DNA of 12,962 nt from an archaeon (lineage in GTDB: Archaea; Thermoproteota; Nitrososphaeria; Nitrososphaerales; CADDZS01). Made by a program: the position numbers and the translations under genes. Numbering within the stretch: position 1 is the first letter of the stretch; each line of letters opens with the position of its first letter. Where the stretch lies: NCBI GenBank assembly GCA_021806865.1, contig JAKAPU010000047.1, forward strand, positions 2,396 to 15,357. Reading direction: 5' to 3'. The notes under the pieces are model-generated. The model was given only the letters and a program-made list of their open reading frames with translations, did no database searches and was not told the DNA's origin. Positions 6,895 to 12,928 of this stretch are shown here, piece after piece.

Positions 6895-7371
6895 CTATTG
6901 GACCGTGATTGTTTCGGTTATGGTGTAGGTTGCTCCATTAGATCCGGTCACGAGGACCGTTATCACATGGGACTCGCCTATCGACCACCCCCCTTCCGAG
7001 AATGTTGCGGATGCTGAAGCTCCTGCTGCGAGCGGCGAACTGGAGCCGATGCTCGGTGACCAGGTAGGTTGCGTTGCAAGTACCTTGCCATCGACAGATA
7101 CGCTTGCGGCCGTAATTGCAACTGATCCGCTGTTCTTGATCGTGAGTGAGACCACTGCGCCTCCTGCAGAAGTAGCGTAGTTTGCCTGAGCGTTTGTCAT
7201 GTACGCAACGAGGTTCGAGGACGCCGAACCTGCGTATCCTGTGTAGACGATGTACACCCCTGCCGCCGCGATGACTCCGATCCCGATGAGTATCAGGGTC
7301 GTGATGACGTTTGAGATCGCTACTTTCTTCGTTGTCTTTCTATGCTCTAAGAGAGATTGTTTGTTAAGCAT
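6895..7371 (-). CDS. Archaeal type IV pilin-like protein
   Basis: The 158-residue protein has a class III signal peptide: a basic leader with EHRKTTKKVA followed by the hydrophobic helix ISNVITTLILIGIGVIAAAGVYIVYTG (about 19-45). PibD/ArlK-type peptidase would cut near Ala18, and the helix would pack into the pilus core. The C-terminal part is a Ser/Ala/Gly-rich beta domain with VVSLTIKNSGSVAITAASVSVDG and ends in TITETITVQ. It is a clear paralogue of the frameshifted pilin at 11481-11935. I chose ATG 7371 rather than an in-frame ATG at 7407, because the extra 12 codons contain the GTTTTAAG TATA-like box and 7371 lies 22 bases after it, as expected for a leaderless gene. A membrane methyltransferase gene follows. 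Confidence 0.85.
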   Translation of the reverse strand: MLNKQSLLEHRKTTKKVAISNVITTLILIGIGVIAAAGVYIVYTGYAGSASSNLVAYMTNAQANYATSAGGAVVSLTIKNSGSVAITAASVSVDGKVLATQPTWSPSIGSSSPLAAGASASATFSEGGWSIGESHVITVLVTGSNGATYTITETITVQ

Positions 7372-7392
7372 GTCCGTAAGAAAATTGCTTTG

Positions 7393-7400
7393 CTTAAAAC
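7393..7400 (-). promoter_or_regulatory. TATA-like box for the first pilin gene
   Basis: The minus-strand reading is GTTTTAAG, 22 bases before ATG 7371, with TGTTTTAAGC context shared with the regulator promoter at 11321-11328. The spacing fits a leaderless transcript. Confidence 0.6.
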
Positions 7401-7480
7401 ACGCCAAAATGAAAGGCCAGTACCTGAGTTTGGATTGGTGGTGAGGAAAGGGGAAAGAAAGATTCCCTCGCGCGCGTGAT

Positions 7481-7510
7481 CTTTATCAAGCCGTGCACCT
7501 ATATTATATT
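7481..7510 (+). promoter_or_regulatory. AT-rich promoter region for abiEi
   Basis: Two TATA-like stretches are visible, CTTTATCA at 7481-7488 and TATATTATAT at 7500-7509, upstream of the ATG at 7523. The first has better spacing for a short leader; the second would place initiation at about the ATG or just after it. The region is divergent from the pilin promoter. Confidence 0.4.
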
Positions 7511-7522
7511 CACGATAACCGT

Positions 7523-8344
7523 ATGCTGACACTGACATCGTTGAAGAAATATAGGCACTCCCTGTCTGACAGGGAATCCAAAATCCTGTCGAACCTGAGC
7601 TACAGCGGCAAGTCAGTGTTCACTCTTGAAGATATCAAGAGATTAGTCAAGGATCCCAAGAATGTCTTGGACAGCTTAAGACGCAAGAAATGGATACTGA
7701 AGATAAAGAGAGGCGTTTACGCGATTGCCCCACTCGAAGCTGGAGAGAAGGGATCCGAGTCTTACGCACTTCACAGCTTCACAATTGCATCGTTCTTGGT
7801 AGAACCCTATTACATCGGATACTGGAGTGCTCTAAACTACCACGGCCTTACTGATCAGACGCCACCGGCCGTTTACGTAGTTACCACAAAACCGAGAAAT
7901 TCCAGAAGAGTACTCAATACTCAATTCAAGTTTGTGACAATACCGAAGAGGAAATTGTTTGCTGTAGAAAAAGTTGAGATAGAGAAAAGGAAAATCAACA
8001 TATCGTCGCGGGAAAAAACAATCGCAGATTGCTTGGATCACCCTGAGCACGCTGGTGGGGTGGAAGAGGTAGCGAAAGCAATCTACTTTGCAAGCAGGAA
8101 CGCGGAACTTGATTTCAACCGTCTGGTCGATTATTCGCGAAAGCTGGGTAACAGCGCAGTTCTCAAGAGACTGGGTTTCATAGCAGAGGCGCTGAGCATC
8201 AAAGAGCTATCCAGTTTGCTTTCCGGTGCCAAGCTTGCAAGCGGCTATTCGGTACTCGATCCACTGCTACCGAAAAAGGGGAAGATCAGGGAACGCTGGA
8301 AGATACTCGTGAACACTTCAATAGATCCGGAAAGGTGGGGCTGA
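7523..8344 (+). CDS. abiEi: AbiEi-family antitoxin (AbiE toxin-antitoxin system)
   Basis: The 273-residue protein matches AbiEi antitoxins, which repress their own operon through an N-terminal winged helix and block the AbiEii nucleotidyltransferase. The N-terminus (about 10-65) shows LSDRESKILSNLSYSGKSVFTLEDIKRLV and an LRRKKWILKIKRGVYAI winged-helix ending. The middle carries YYIGYWSALNYHGLTDQTPPAVYVVTT, the characteristic AbiEi signature, followed by REKTIADCLDHPEHAGG. A longer start at GTG 7493 would run across the promoter AT-rich region, so ATG 7523 is preferred. The toxin gene starts one base after the stop codon, the normal tight pairing. Here the toxin is broken by an insertion, so the antitoxin is an orphan that may still act as a repressor or protect against related toxins. 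Confidence 0.85.
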   Translation: MLTLTSLKKYRHSLSDRESKILSNLSYSGKSVFTLEDIKRLVKDPKNVLDSLRRKKWILKIKRGVYAIAPLEAGEKGSESYALHSFTIASFLVEPYYIGYWSALNYHGLTDQTPPAVYVVTTKPRNSRRVLNTQFKFVTIPKRKLFAVEKVEIEKRKINISSREKTIADCLDHPEHAGGVEEVAKAIYFASRNAELDFNRLVDYSRKLGNSAVLKRLGFIAEALSIKELSSLLSGAKLASGYSVLDPLLPKKGKIRERWKILVNTSIDPERWG

Positions 8345-8345
8345 T

Positions 8346-8534
8346 TTGATATCCGCACAGGAGCTCCGGAGAAACGCGAGAGAGCGTGGACTGGCCCTGG
8401 ACCTCGTCGAGAAGGACTACGCTCTGGGCTGGCTACTGTACGGCATCGCTTCCAGCTCAATTTCGTCTCGCTTAGCATTCAAGGGCGGGACTGCTCTTTC
8501 AAAGATCTATTTCCCTGGCAAGTGGCGGCTTTGA
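8346..8534 (+). pseudogene. abiEii: AbiEii toxin, 5' fragment interrupted by an insertion element
   Basis: The fragment begins with TTG one base after abiEi. It encodes the N-terminus of an AbiEii/AbiGii nucleotidyltransferase toxin: ALDLVEKDYALGWLLYGIA, then LAFKGGTALSKIYFPGKWRL. KGGTALSK (46-53) is the first nucleotidyltransferase motif. Coding sense ends within the Leu62 codon at base 8530, and the element then supplies a TGA. The next residues, SEDLDF with the D-x-D metal-binding pair, resume in the fragment starting at 9893. The split separates the two halves of the active site, so the product cannot be catalytic. Confidence 0.85.
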
Positions 8535-8538
8535 CACT

Positions 8539-8559
8539 CTCCCGCCCAAAGGCATGGAG
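8539..8559 (-). repeat. Right-end hairpin of the element (downstream of tnpB)
   Basis: On the minus strand CTCC and GGAG pair outside, and GCC and GGC pair around TTTG inside, with a small internal bulge. It lies between the tnpB stop and the element end and resembles the imperfect right-end hairpins of this family. It is also where a TnpB guide RNA scaffold would end. Confidence 0.6.
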
Positions 8560-8578
8560 ATTCTTGTTACCTAAGGAT

Positions 8579-9820
8579 TCATCGCCATTCATTGTAGTTC
8601 CACCTCAGGAGCAAGGGCTCTGTCATGAGCCTGCTACCGCTGGCCCCTTCCAATGTGCTTAGGACTGAGAGGGGCCTCTTCACGGCTACCTTCATAATAT
8701 TCACGGCTCCGTTTACGTCTGCGTTGACTGATTGATGCGCTTCCCTACAGACCATCAAACCGCGGTTGATTCTGCCGTTGTGCATCTTGTTGCATAAACA
8801 GCACGTCTTGGACGTGTCTCGCTCAGAGACTTTTGTGACAGTGATTCCATACTCCTCACCCAATTCGTAGATTCGACCTGCAATCATGTTGAATACCCAA
8901 AAGTTGTGTAATTTCTGGTTCACTTTATCTCCATAGTTTGCCTCATCCCGTATGTGCATGAGATCTCCGATGAACAATTCACTAACGCCTTTTGATTTCA
9001 GAATCTCGAATATTGACCGTAGCATCGAGTTGATCGCGTGTCTCAGTCTTCGCTGCCTACTTCTGAAAGCGGTTGAGATTTCTTTTGATGTATATCTTCT
9101 CTTAGCAAGTTTGCCTTGTTTCTCCGCTATCTTTTTTGTTTTGTAGATCCAATCGCTTAGGACTGCTCGACCAGAGTAGACTATCGGTCTCTCGCCTTGA
9201 ATGTAGAGAGCTGTTAGGTTGCAGATGCCAATATCCAAAGAAGCCTTTTTCTGGCTTGTTCGACACAGAGGTTGTTGAACCTCGACCGGAATATAGGCAT
9301 ACCACTTGCTGCTGCCATTGTCTTTTAGGACTTCTAGCCTTCCTTGTTTGCCTACCCAGAGCTGACCGCAGTTGTATGGTATTTTGAGATTCTTTGAAAG
9401 TGAGATGGTCGTATCATTCAGACTCCATCCATCGTTTCTGACGTAAAAACAACGAACCACTCGCTTCCCGTTTTCCTTCCAGTAGTTAGGCGGAGAGACT
9501 TTCTTGACGTGCAAAGGCAGCTGACCCTTCTTCTTGAGCCTCATCAAAGCCCAGAAGCTTCGCCAACATTCATCAAGTTTTGATAAGAGTGCTTGAGCCT
9601 TGCACGTACCGAGAATTTTGAACGCATCGGTCGCTTTGAGGGATTTGCATTGTGCCGAGTATGCTTGGATTTTGGTATGTTCGAAGAATGCCTTGCGCCG
9701 TTCGTAGTTGGCCGTATTCCAGAGGATGCTTGATGCGCCCGCAAGCTCCTGAAGTTGTGTTTCATCCCCGACAGTAGGATTGAGGAGTATCGTCGATGTC
9801 CTAAGCACACTCAAATGCAT
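8579..9820 (-). CDS. tnpB: TnpB RNA-guided nuclease of an IS200/IS605-family element
   Basis: TnpB proteins are RuvC nucleases guided by an RNA from the element's right end. This 413-residue protein has RuvC motif I as SLDIGICN (Asp196) and an arginine-rich bridge-like helix near 254-266 (FRSRQRRLRHAIN). Motif II is read as ELFIGDLMHIR (281-291), where Gly285-Asp286 replaces the common Glu-Asp. Motif III is NADVNGAVNI (Asp368). The zinc finger has TSKTCCLC (Cys340, Cys343), but its second half is CREAHQSV, with Cys358 and His362 instead of Cys-x2-Cys. Length and domain order are normal and the frame is intact. The N-terminus MHLSVLRTSTILLNP starts at ATG 9820. Cleavage activity is uncertain because of motif II. 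No tnpA lies in the element. Confidence 0.9.
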   Translation of the reverse strand: MHLSVLRTSTILLNPTVGDETQLQELAGASSILWNTANYERRKAFFEHTKIQAYSAQCKSLKATDAFKILGTCKAQALLSKLDECWRSFWALMRLKKKGQLPLHVKKVSPPNYWKENGKRVVRCFYVRNDGWSLNDTTISLSKNLKIPYNCGQLWVGKQGRLEVLKDNGSSKWYAYIPVEVQQPLCRTSQKKASLDIGICNLTALYIQGERPIVYSGRAVLSDWIYKTKKIAEKQGKLAKRRYTSKEISTAFRSRQRRLRHAINSMLRSIFEILKSKGVSELFIGDLMHIRDEANYGDKVNQKLHNFWVFNMIAGRIYELGEEYGITVTKVSERDTSKTCCLCNKMHNGRINRGLMVCREAHQSVNADVNGAVNIMKVAVKRPLSVLSTLEGASGSRLMTEPLLLRWNYNEWR

Positions 9821-9852
9821 ACAATCCGATTACTTAAGGCTGAGCTCGCTAA

Positions 9853-9873
9853 CCTCCGCCTAAAAAACGGAGG
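9853..9873. repeat. Left-end hairpin of the element (upstream of tnpB)
   Basis: CCTCCG at 9853-9858 pairs with CGGAGG at 9868-9873 around a nine-base A-rich loop. Flanking AA and TT bases can extend the stem. It lies about 20 bases inside the element's left end, where a transposase-recognised hairpin is expected. Confidence 0.7.
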
Positions 9874-9892
9874 CTTGCGCTCGGCGTTTACT

Positions 9893-10148
9893 GTCAGAAG
9901 ATCTTGATTTCACTCTGCTTGATGACCGAGAAATATCGACGCTCGCAGATGGATTTTCCAACGAGGTGTCGCATAATATCCGAGAGGCGGGCTGCATGCC
10001 GGTCGTAATGAAGAAAGCACCATTCAACAACCCGAACTATCTGCAGTCGAGGATAAAGAAACTACTCCAGTATACTATTTCCAAAACAGTATCACTGATA
10101 CAATTGTTTGCGTCTTTCAATCTGAGCGCAGAGCAAGCAAAACGATAA
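9893..10148 (+). pseudogene. abiEii: AbiEii toxin, 3' fragment after the insertion, also truncated
   Basis: Reading from 9894 continues the toxin frame: SEDLDFTLLDDREISTLADG, then SNEVSHNIREAGC and KKAPFNNPNYLQSRIK. SEDLDF supplies the second nucleotidyltransferase motif (D-x-D). After YLQSRIK the family's remaining C-terminal half, roughly another 130-150 residues in a usual AbiEii of about 280-300, is absent. The frame ends at TAA 10146-10148 after an unrecognised tail (KLLQYTISKTVSLIQ onwards). The gene therefore has two lesions: the insertion and a 3' truncation. No downstream frame resembles the missing half. There is no start of its own at the junction; the first ATG in frame is at 9966. 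Confidence 0.75.
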
Positions 10149-10156
10149 TTATATAT
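10149..10156 (+). promoter_or_regulatory. TATA box for the small winged-helix gene
   Basis: TTATATAT lies 28-35 bases before ATG 10184, the right distance for initiation at about 10180 and an almost leaderless transcript. Confidence 0.55.
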
Positions 10157-10183
10157 CCTGATACAATATAAACATAGAACACG

Positions 10184-10459
10184 ATGGCGACTCAAACATA
10201 CTACAAACCTCGCGATCCTAGGTTGAGCACAATCACCATGGTAGAACACACCATCAGGGAAAGCGATGAGCTCCTGAGCAAGACACAGCTCTGGAATGCT
10301 CTTCCAAGGAAAATCATGTACCCGACATTCAAAGAGATTATGGAATATCTCGAGGCATCAAACAAAATCATTTATGACAAGAAAGGCAAGATTGCCTGGA
10401 TAGCCGCGGATAACCCGAAACTCAGAAAATTTTTCAAGAACTCGGTGAAGCTGCGCTAG
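10184..10459 (+). CDS. Small winged-helix-like archaeal protein
   Basis: This 91-residue protein resembles a common archaeal small winged-helix type: a helical start (MVEHTIRESDELLSKTQLWNALPRKIMYPTF), a recognition-helix-like EIMEYLEASNKI and a beta wing YDKKGKIAWIAADN, with a basic end. DNA binding is therefore likely, but the target is unknown. It has its own TATA box and a leaderless-type start. Its 3' end overlaps the 3' end of the convergent RelE-like toxin gene by four bases. It could regulate the neighbouring toxin or be an unrelated repressor; the opposite orientation is unusual for a classical antitoxin. No membrane or signal segment is present. Confidence 0.7.
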   Translation: MATQTYYKPRDPRLSTITMVEHTIRESDELLSKTQLWNALPRKIMYPTFKEIMEYLEASNKIIYDKKGKIAWIAADNPKLRKFFKNSVKLR

Positions 10460-10773
10460 TAGCGGAACTTCCTTTCGTACTCTTTGTGAGACCTAAAGAA
10501 GTCAATTATTCTGACTTCGCCGTTGCGGTCGTCTATTCGTCTGACTGTGTATGTTGCTCGCATCGAGTCGTCCACTTCGTATCTGAAAACATTATCAAAG
10601 TGCTGCTTCCTGTAATCTTTGGGCCACAAACTTCTCTGAATCTGTTCTCCCGCCCCAGGATTGATCTCCAAAATATCTATCATTTTCTCAATCTTCTTTC
10701 TAACCGCGTCGCCAAATGGAAGTGCATGCAAATATCGCTTAAATTCCTCACTTCCAGTGACTACAACGCCCAA
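10456..10773 (-). CDS. RelE/ParE-superfamily toxin-like protein
   Basis: The 105-residue protein has the RelE fold pattern: EEFKRYLHALPFGDAVRKKIEKMIDIL (two helices), NPGAGEQIQRSLWPKDYRKQHFDNVFRYEVDDSMRATYTVRR (central strands), and EVRIIDFFRSHKEYERKFRY at the C-terminus. RelE-type toxins cleave mRNA on the ribosome. The late basic and aromatic residues (Arg in RATYT, the final HKEYERKFRY) are the usual active-site region in this archaeal subgroup. The start is TTG 10773; no ATG or GTG fits upstream in frame. It overlaps the end of the plus-strand winged-helix gene. A partner antitoxin is not certain: see the small broken frame at 10761-10875 just upstream. Length is normal, so the protein could be active. 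Confidence 0.8.
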   Translation of the reverse strand: MGVVVTGSEEFKRYLHALPFGDAVRKKIEKMIDILEINPGAGEQIQRSLWPKDYRKQHFDNVFRYEVDDSMRATYTVRRIDDRNGEVRIIDFFRSHKEYERKFRY

Positions 10774-10875
10774 ATTCGAACGTATCCGTCTAATGTATTC
10801 CGTTTAACAAACTTTCGCGCTTCCTCTTCTCCGGCTCTTTCGCGCTTCGCAACCCAAAGGGGGTTTGTCTAACAT
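10761..10875 (-). pseudogene. Possible tiny antitoxin frame with a homopolymer frameshift
   Basis: From ATG 10875 the minus strand reads MLDKP and then goes out of frame at a run of five C (10859-10863). Removing one C gives a 37-residue product that continues LWVAKRERAGEEEARKFVKR and ends RIWAL at TAG 10761-10763. That product is charged and helical like the toxin-binding end of an antitoxin, and its stop overlaps the toxin start by 13 bases, as in many TA operons. I do not recognise it by family, and no clear TATA box precedes it. Confidence 0.3.
10812..10848. repeat. Two direct copies of CTTTCGCGCTTC upstream of the toxin gene
   Basis: The 12-mer occurs at 10812-10823 and 10837-10848, a 25-base period. 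The copies fall in different codon phases of any one frame, so this is not a protein repeat. They lie 40-75 bases before the toxin start and could be operator sites. Confidence 0.6.
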
Positions 10876-10968
10876 TACTGTGGTGCAAACGCTAGATCAC
10901 TTGAAATTTGGCCACATCTTTGAAGTAAAGAGATTTGTTGAGCTACAAATGACTTGAAAGACGCGGAC

Positions 10969-11298
10969 TCATGCGCTATGAGTGGGATCTAACAGACAAG
11001 GATTCTGCGGCAATACCGCGCTGATTCTCATGTCTTCCTTTATCTTGCGATACTTGGCGAGGAGCTCAAAACCTCTCTGCGTCAAATGATAGCTCTTCCT
11101 CCCCTCAGCATCGGCTGACTCGACTATGCCCCTGTTCTCAAGATTCCTGATGTAATCTTGCATAACTACCCATGACAGGTTTGCTTTGTACATGATATGT
11201 GCCGGCTTTTGGTTGCCAGCGCCCACCACCTCTATGATCGAGAAATAGGTTTCCAACTTTGACCTTCTTTTCAACTGACGTTCCGTTCTGTCTTGCAT
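10969..11298 (-). CDS. Archaeal winged-helix regulator (HTH_45/Sso10a-like)
   Basis: The 109-residue protein follows the archaeal HTH_45/Sso10a-like pattern: RRSKLETYFSIIEVVGAGNQKPAHIMYKANLSWVVMQDYIRNLENRGIVES (about 10-62), then a wing KSYHLTQRGFELLAKYRKIKEDM. KPAHIMYKANLSW is the signature of the group and contains the recognition helix. These proteins bind DNA as dimers and often act as local transcription regulators. ATG 11298 lies 23 bases after the GTTTTAAG box, as for a leaderless gene. It lies downstream of the pilus operon on the same strand but has its own promoter. Because that promoter is nearly identical to the one of the pilin at 7371, it may control itself and the pilus genes; this is inference. 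Confidence 0.85.
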   Translation of the reverse strand: MQDRTERQLKRRSKLETYFSIIEVVGAGNQKPAHIMYKANLSWVVMQDYIRNLENRGIVESADAEGRKSYHLTQRGFELLAKYRKIKEDMRISAVLPQNPCLLDPTHSA

Positions 11299-11320
11299 GC
11301 CGAAAGGGAAATTGCATGTG

Positions 11321-11328
11321 CTTAAAAC
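11321..11328 (-). promoter_or_regulatory. TATA-like box for the winged-helix regulator gene
   Basis: The minus-strand reading is GTTTTAAG with GCTTGTTTTAAGCAC context, 23 bases before ATG 11298. Position and sequence closely match the first pilin promoter. Confidence 0.6.
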
Positions 11329-11346
11329 AAGCCATCATCGGGTTCT

Positions 11347-11400
11347 TCAAAAAATCTCAGTCCCAAAACAAAGAAAGTGAACAAGAATGATTTCTGGTGC
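11347..11400 (-). terminator. T-rich tract after the pilus operon
   Basis: On the minus strand, about 80-135 bases after the second pilin stop, the sequence is rich in T, with TTTCTTTGTTTTG followed by a run of six T. Archaeal termination commonly uses such tracts without a hairpin. It lies just ahead of the regulator promoter. Confidence 0.35.
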
Positions 11401-11480
11401 TTCCGTCAAGCGCCTAACTCGTGTCACGAAATTTGGTGGATGACAGTTTGAAGAAAGCGCTTGCATTGACTTTTGATTGT

Positions 11481-11935
11481 TCAAAACACGGTAACGTCCT
11501 GCGTTGCGGTATAATCACCACTCGAGGACGAAGCTGAAGTGATGGTGATAACATGGGTCGTACCCTGAACCCATCTCGCTCCTGACATGAGTACGAATGT
11601 GGTCGCGCTGCCTCCCCATTGGACGGGCCACGTCGGAGGAGACGGCTGCCAAGTTGCGTTCACGGAGTTCCGTCGACGGAAAGTGAAATCGAAGAAATTG
11701 AAATTGTACCTGCATTCTTCACAGTGACAGAGAGCACTGTCTCATCAGTGGCAGGGATGTAGGTTGCCTGCGCCCCTGTGATGTAGATGACCGTGCTCGA
11801 AAGAGCTGTTCCGCTTGTACTCACGAATATCATGTAAATTCCAGCAGCAGCGACGACAGCAATCCCGATGAGTATGATCGTCGTGAGTACCTCTGCGACC
11901 GCCGCTCTTCGTCCCTCATTCATCTTCATCCACAC
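11481..11935 (-). CDS. Second archaeal type IV pilin-like protein, apparent one-base frameshift
   Basis: The first part (11660-11935) encodes a class III signal peptide and pilin helix, MNEGRRAAVAEVLTTIILIG then IAVVAAAGIYMIF, followed by VLSVTVKNAGTISISSISLSVDG. Here the frame stops right after GTP. The other frame (to 11481) continues VNATWQPSPPTWPVQWGG and ends HVITITSASSSSGDYTATQDVTVF. Aligned by eye with the intact pilin at 6895-7371, the two pieces join exactly at SVDG, so one base is missing in the CC before GTGAAC (near 11662-11665). Repaired, the product is about 151 residues. The GTG start at 11935 follows the platform gene's stop directly; ATG 11929 or 11923 are alternatives. It is the probable filament subunit for the adjacent TadC-like protein. 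Confidence 0.8.
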
Positions 11936-12928
11936 TCAGGGAACATCTGCTGTACCAAAGTTGATGCCGCCAACAATGGACGGGACCAGGTAGAATGCTA
12001 CTATTATCAGAATGCATGCGATGGCAATTCTGGTCGTGTTGTGTATGGTGAGATCGATGGACTTCATTAGGGCAAACACTATGCTGATCGTTGCGCTAGC
12101 AGCAAGCGCTTGAATCAGAATTGGGTTGATTGGGGAGGCAGTAAGAATGGGAAGGTGAGCCATGCCCGAGAAGGGTACTGTCATCTTGTCTATGATGGAA
12201 GTCATCAGGAAAACCACGAACGGCGTGGAATAAGCGAGCAGGAGAAAGATCTTGACAGAAGACATTGCCTCCTTCTTCGATCTCGTTATCTCTGAAACAA
12301 AGCGCCTTAGTTTGTCTATCTGGCTGGGAGTTCCGCCTCCGCTCTCCGATAGCTTTGCGATCATGAAGAAAACGTATCTGACGAGCCAGCTTGGCGTCCT
12401 GACCTCGAGCTCGCCGAACCTTCTGTTCATGGAGAACTGCGCCCTAATGTGACGCATGAGTGATAGGAGAGCTCCAGTATACCTCCTTTGAGCTTCGTCC
12501 ATCACGAGCCTTCGCATCGCCCCGTTGAGATCAAAGCCAAGCTTCCTCAATTCGGCAATGTCTCCCAGCAGAGTTGTCATTCCCTTCTCGAGCTCTCTTA
12601 TCTCGCGTATCACGATTTGCGACTTGATACCGTACCCAAAGGTTATGCCCCCGAATATCAAGACAAACATCGGAACCACTCCGAGTCGGGCAAGAGCACC
12701 TGCCACGGCTGAGCCGGCTCCTCCGATCATTGCTAGCCTTAAATCACCGGATATGTTGTCTCTGAAACCTCCGGGCTGGGTTTGCCTTGAAACCGCGTAC
12801 AGCGCAAATGCAAGAAGAGGGGAGAGCAGTATTCCAATCAACATCAATGTGGATCCAAATCCTCCAGGCGAGATAACGGCCATCACAGCAGCGAGGGCTG
12901 GAAAGAGCATGAGAAGCATAGTGATCAC
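11936..12928 (-). CDS. TadC/ArlJ-like type II secretion F-domain platform protein
   Basis: The 330-residue polytopic membrane protein has hydrophobic segments near 1-17, 24-48 and 70-100. A cytoplasmic T2SSF-type helical region follows (about 105-220: REIRELEKGMTTLLGDIAEL, KLGFDLNGAMRRLV, KLRRFVSEITRSKKEAM), and then further helices to the end (LLLAYSTPFVVFLMTSII, ALAASATISIVFALM, IACILIIVAFYLVPSIVGG). Such proteins form the inner-membrane platform of archaeal type IV pili and work with a secretion ATPase. GTG 12928 is the only upstream start before an in-frame TAG, and its GTGA overlaps the TGA of the preceding gene. The pilin gene starts on the base after its stop, so the three are translationally linked. 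The ATPase gene is not in the window and may lie upstream. Confidence 0.82.
   Translation of the reverse strand: MITMLLMLFPALAAVMAVISPGGFGSTLMLIGILLSPLLAFALYAVSRQTQPGGFRDNISGDLRLAMIGGAGSAVAGALARLGVVPMFVLIFGGITFGYGIKSQIVIREIRELEKGMTTLLGDIAELRKLGFDLNGAMRRLVMDEAQRRYTGALLSLMRHIRAQFSMNRRFGELEVRTPSWLVRYVFFMIAKLSESGGGTPSQIDKLRRFVSEITRSKKEAMSSVKIFLLLAYSTPFVVFLMTSIIDKMTVPFSGMAHLPILTASPINPILIQALAASATISIVFALMKSIDLTIHNTTRIAIACILIIVAFYLVPSIVGGINFGTADVP

Larger units (their letters stand above)
8531..9892 (-). mobile_element. IS200/IS605-family element with tnpB only, inserted in abiEii
   Basis: The boundaries come from the host gene. Joining base 8530 to 9893 restores AAG TGG CGG CTG TCA GAA GAT (KWRLSED) exactly, with no target duplication, as expected for single-strand transposition. 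A shared CT at 8529-8530 and 9891-9892 leaves a two-base ambiguity. The element is about 1362 bases, is read on the minus strand, has hairpins at both ends, and carries tnpB without a Y1 tnpA, so it would need a transposase supplied in trans. On the minus strand the flank 5' of the left end reads TTCTGAC and the right end finishes GTGTCAA. Confidence 0.88.

Noticed and set aside
7372..7407. Longer pilin start at ATG 7407
   Set aside because: The added 12 codons contain the TATA-like box and push the signal peptide away from the N-terminus; ATG 7371 fits a leaderless start.
7493..7522. GTG 7493 as the abiEi start
   Set aside because: The extra codons run through an AT-rich promoter-like stretch and add nothing family-like.
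10486..10872. Plus-strand open frame of 128 codons opposite the RelE-like gene
   Set aside because: It mirrors the toxin gene and shows no domain; the minus-strand protein matches RelE end to end.
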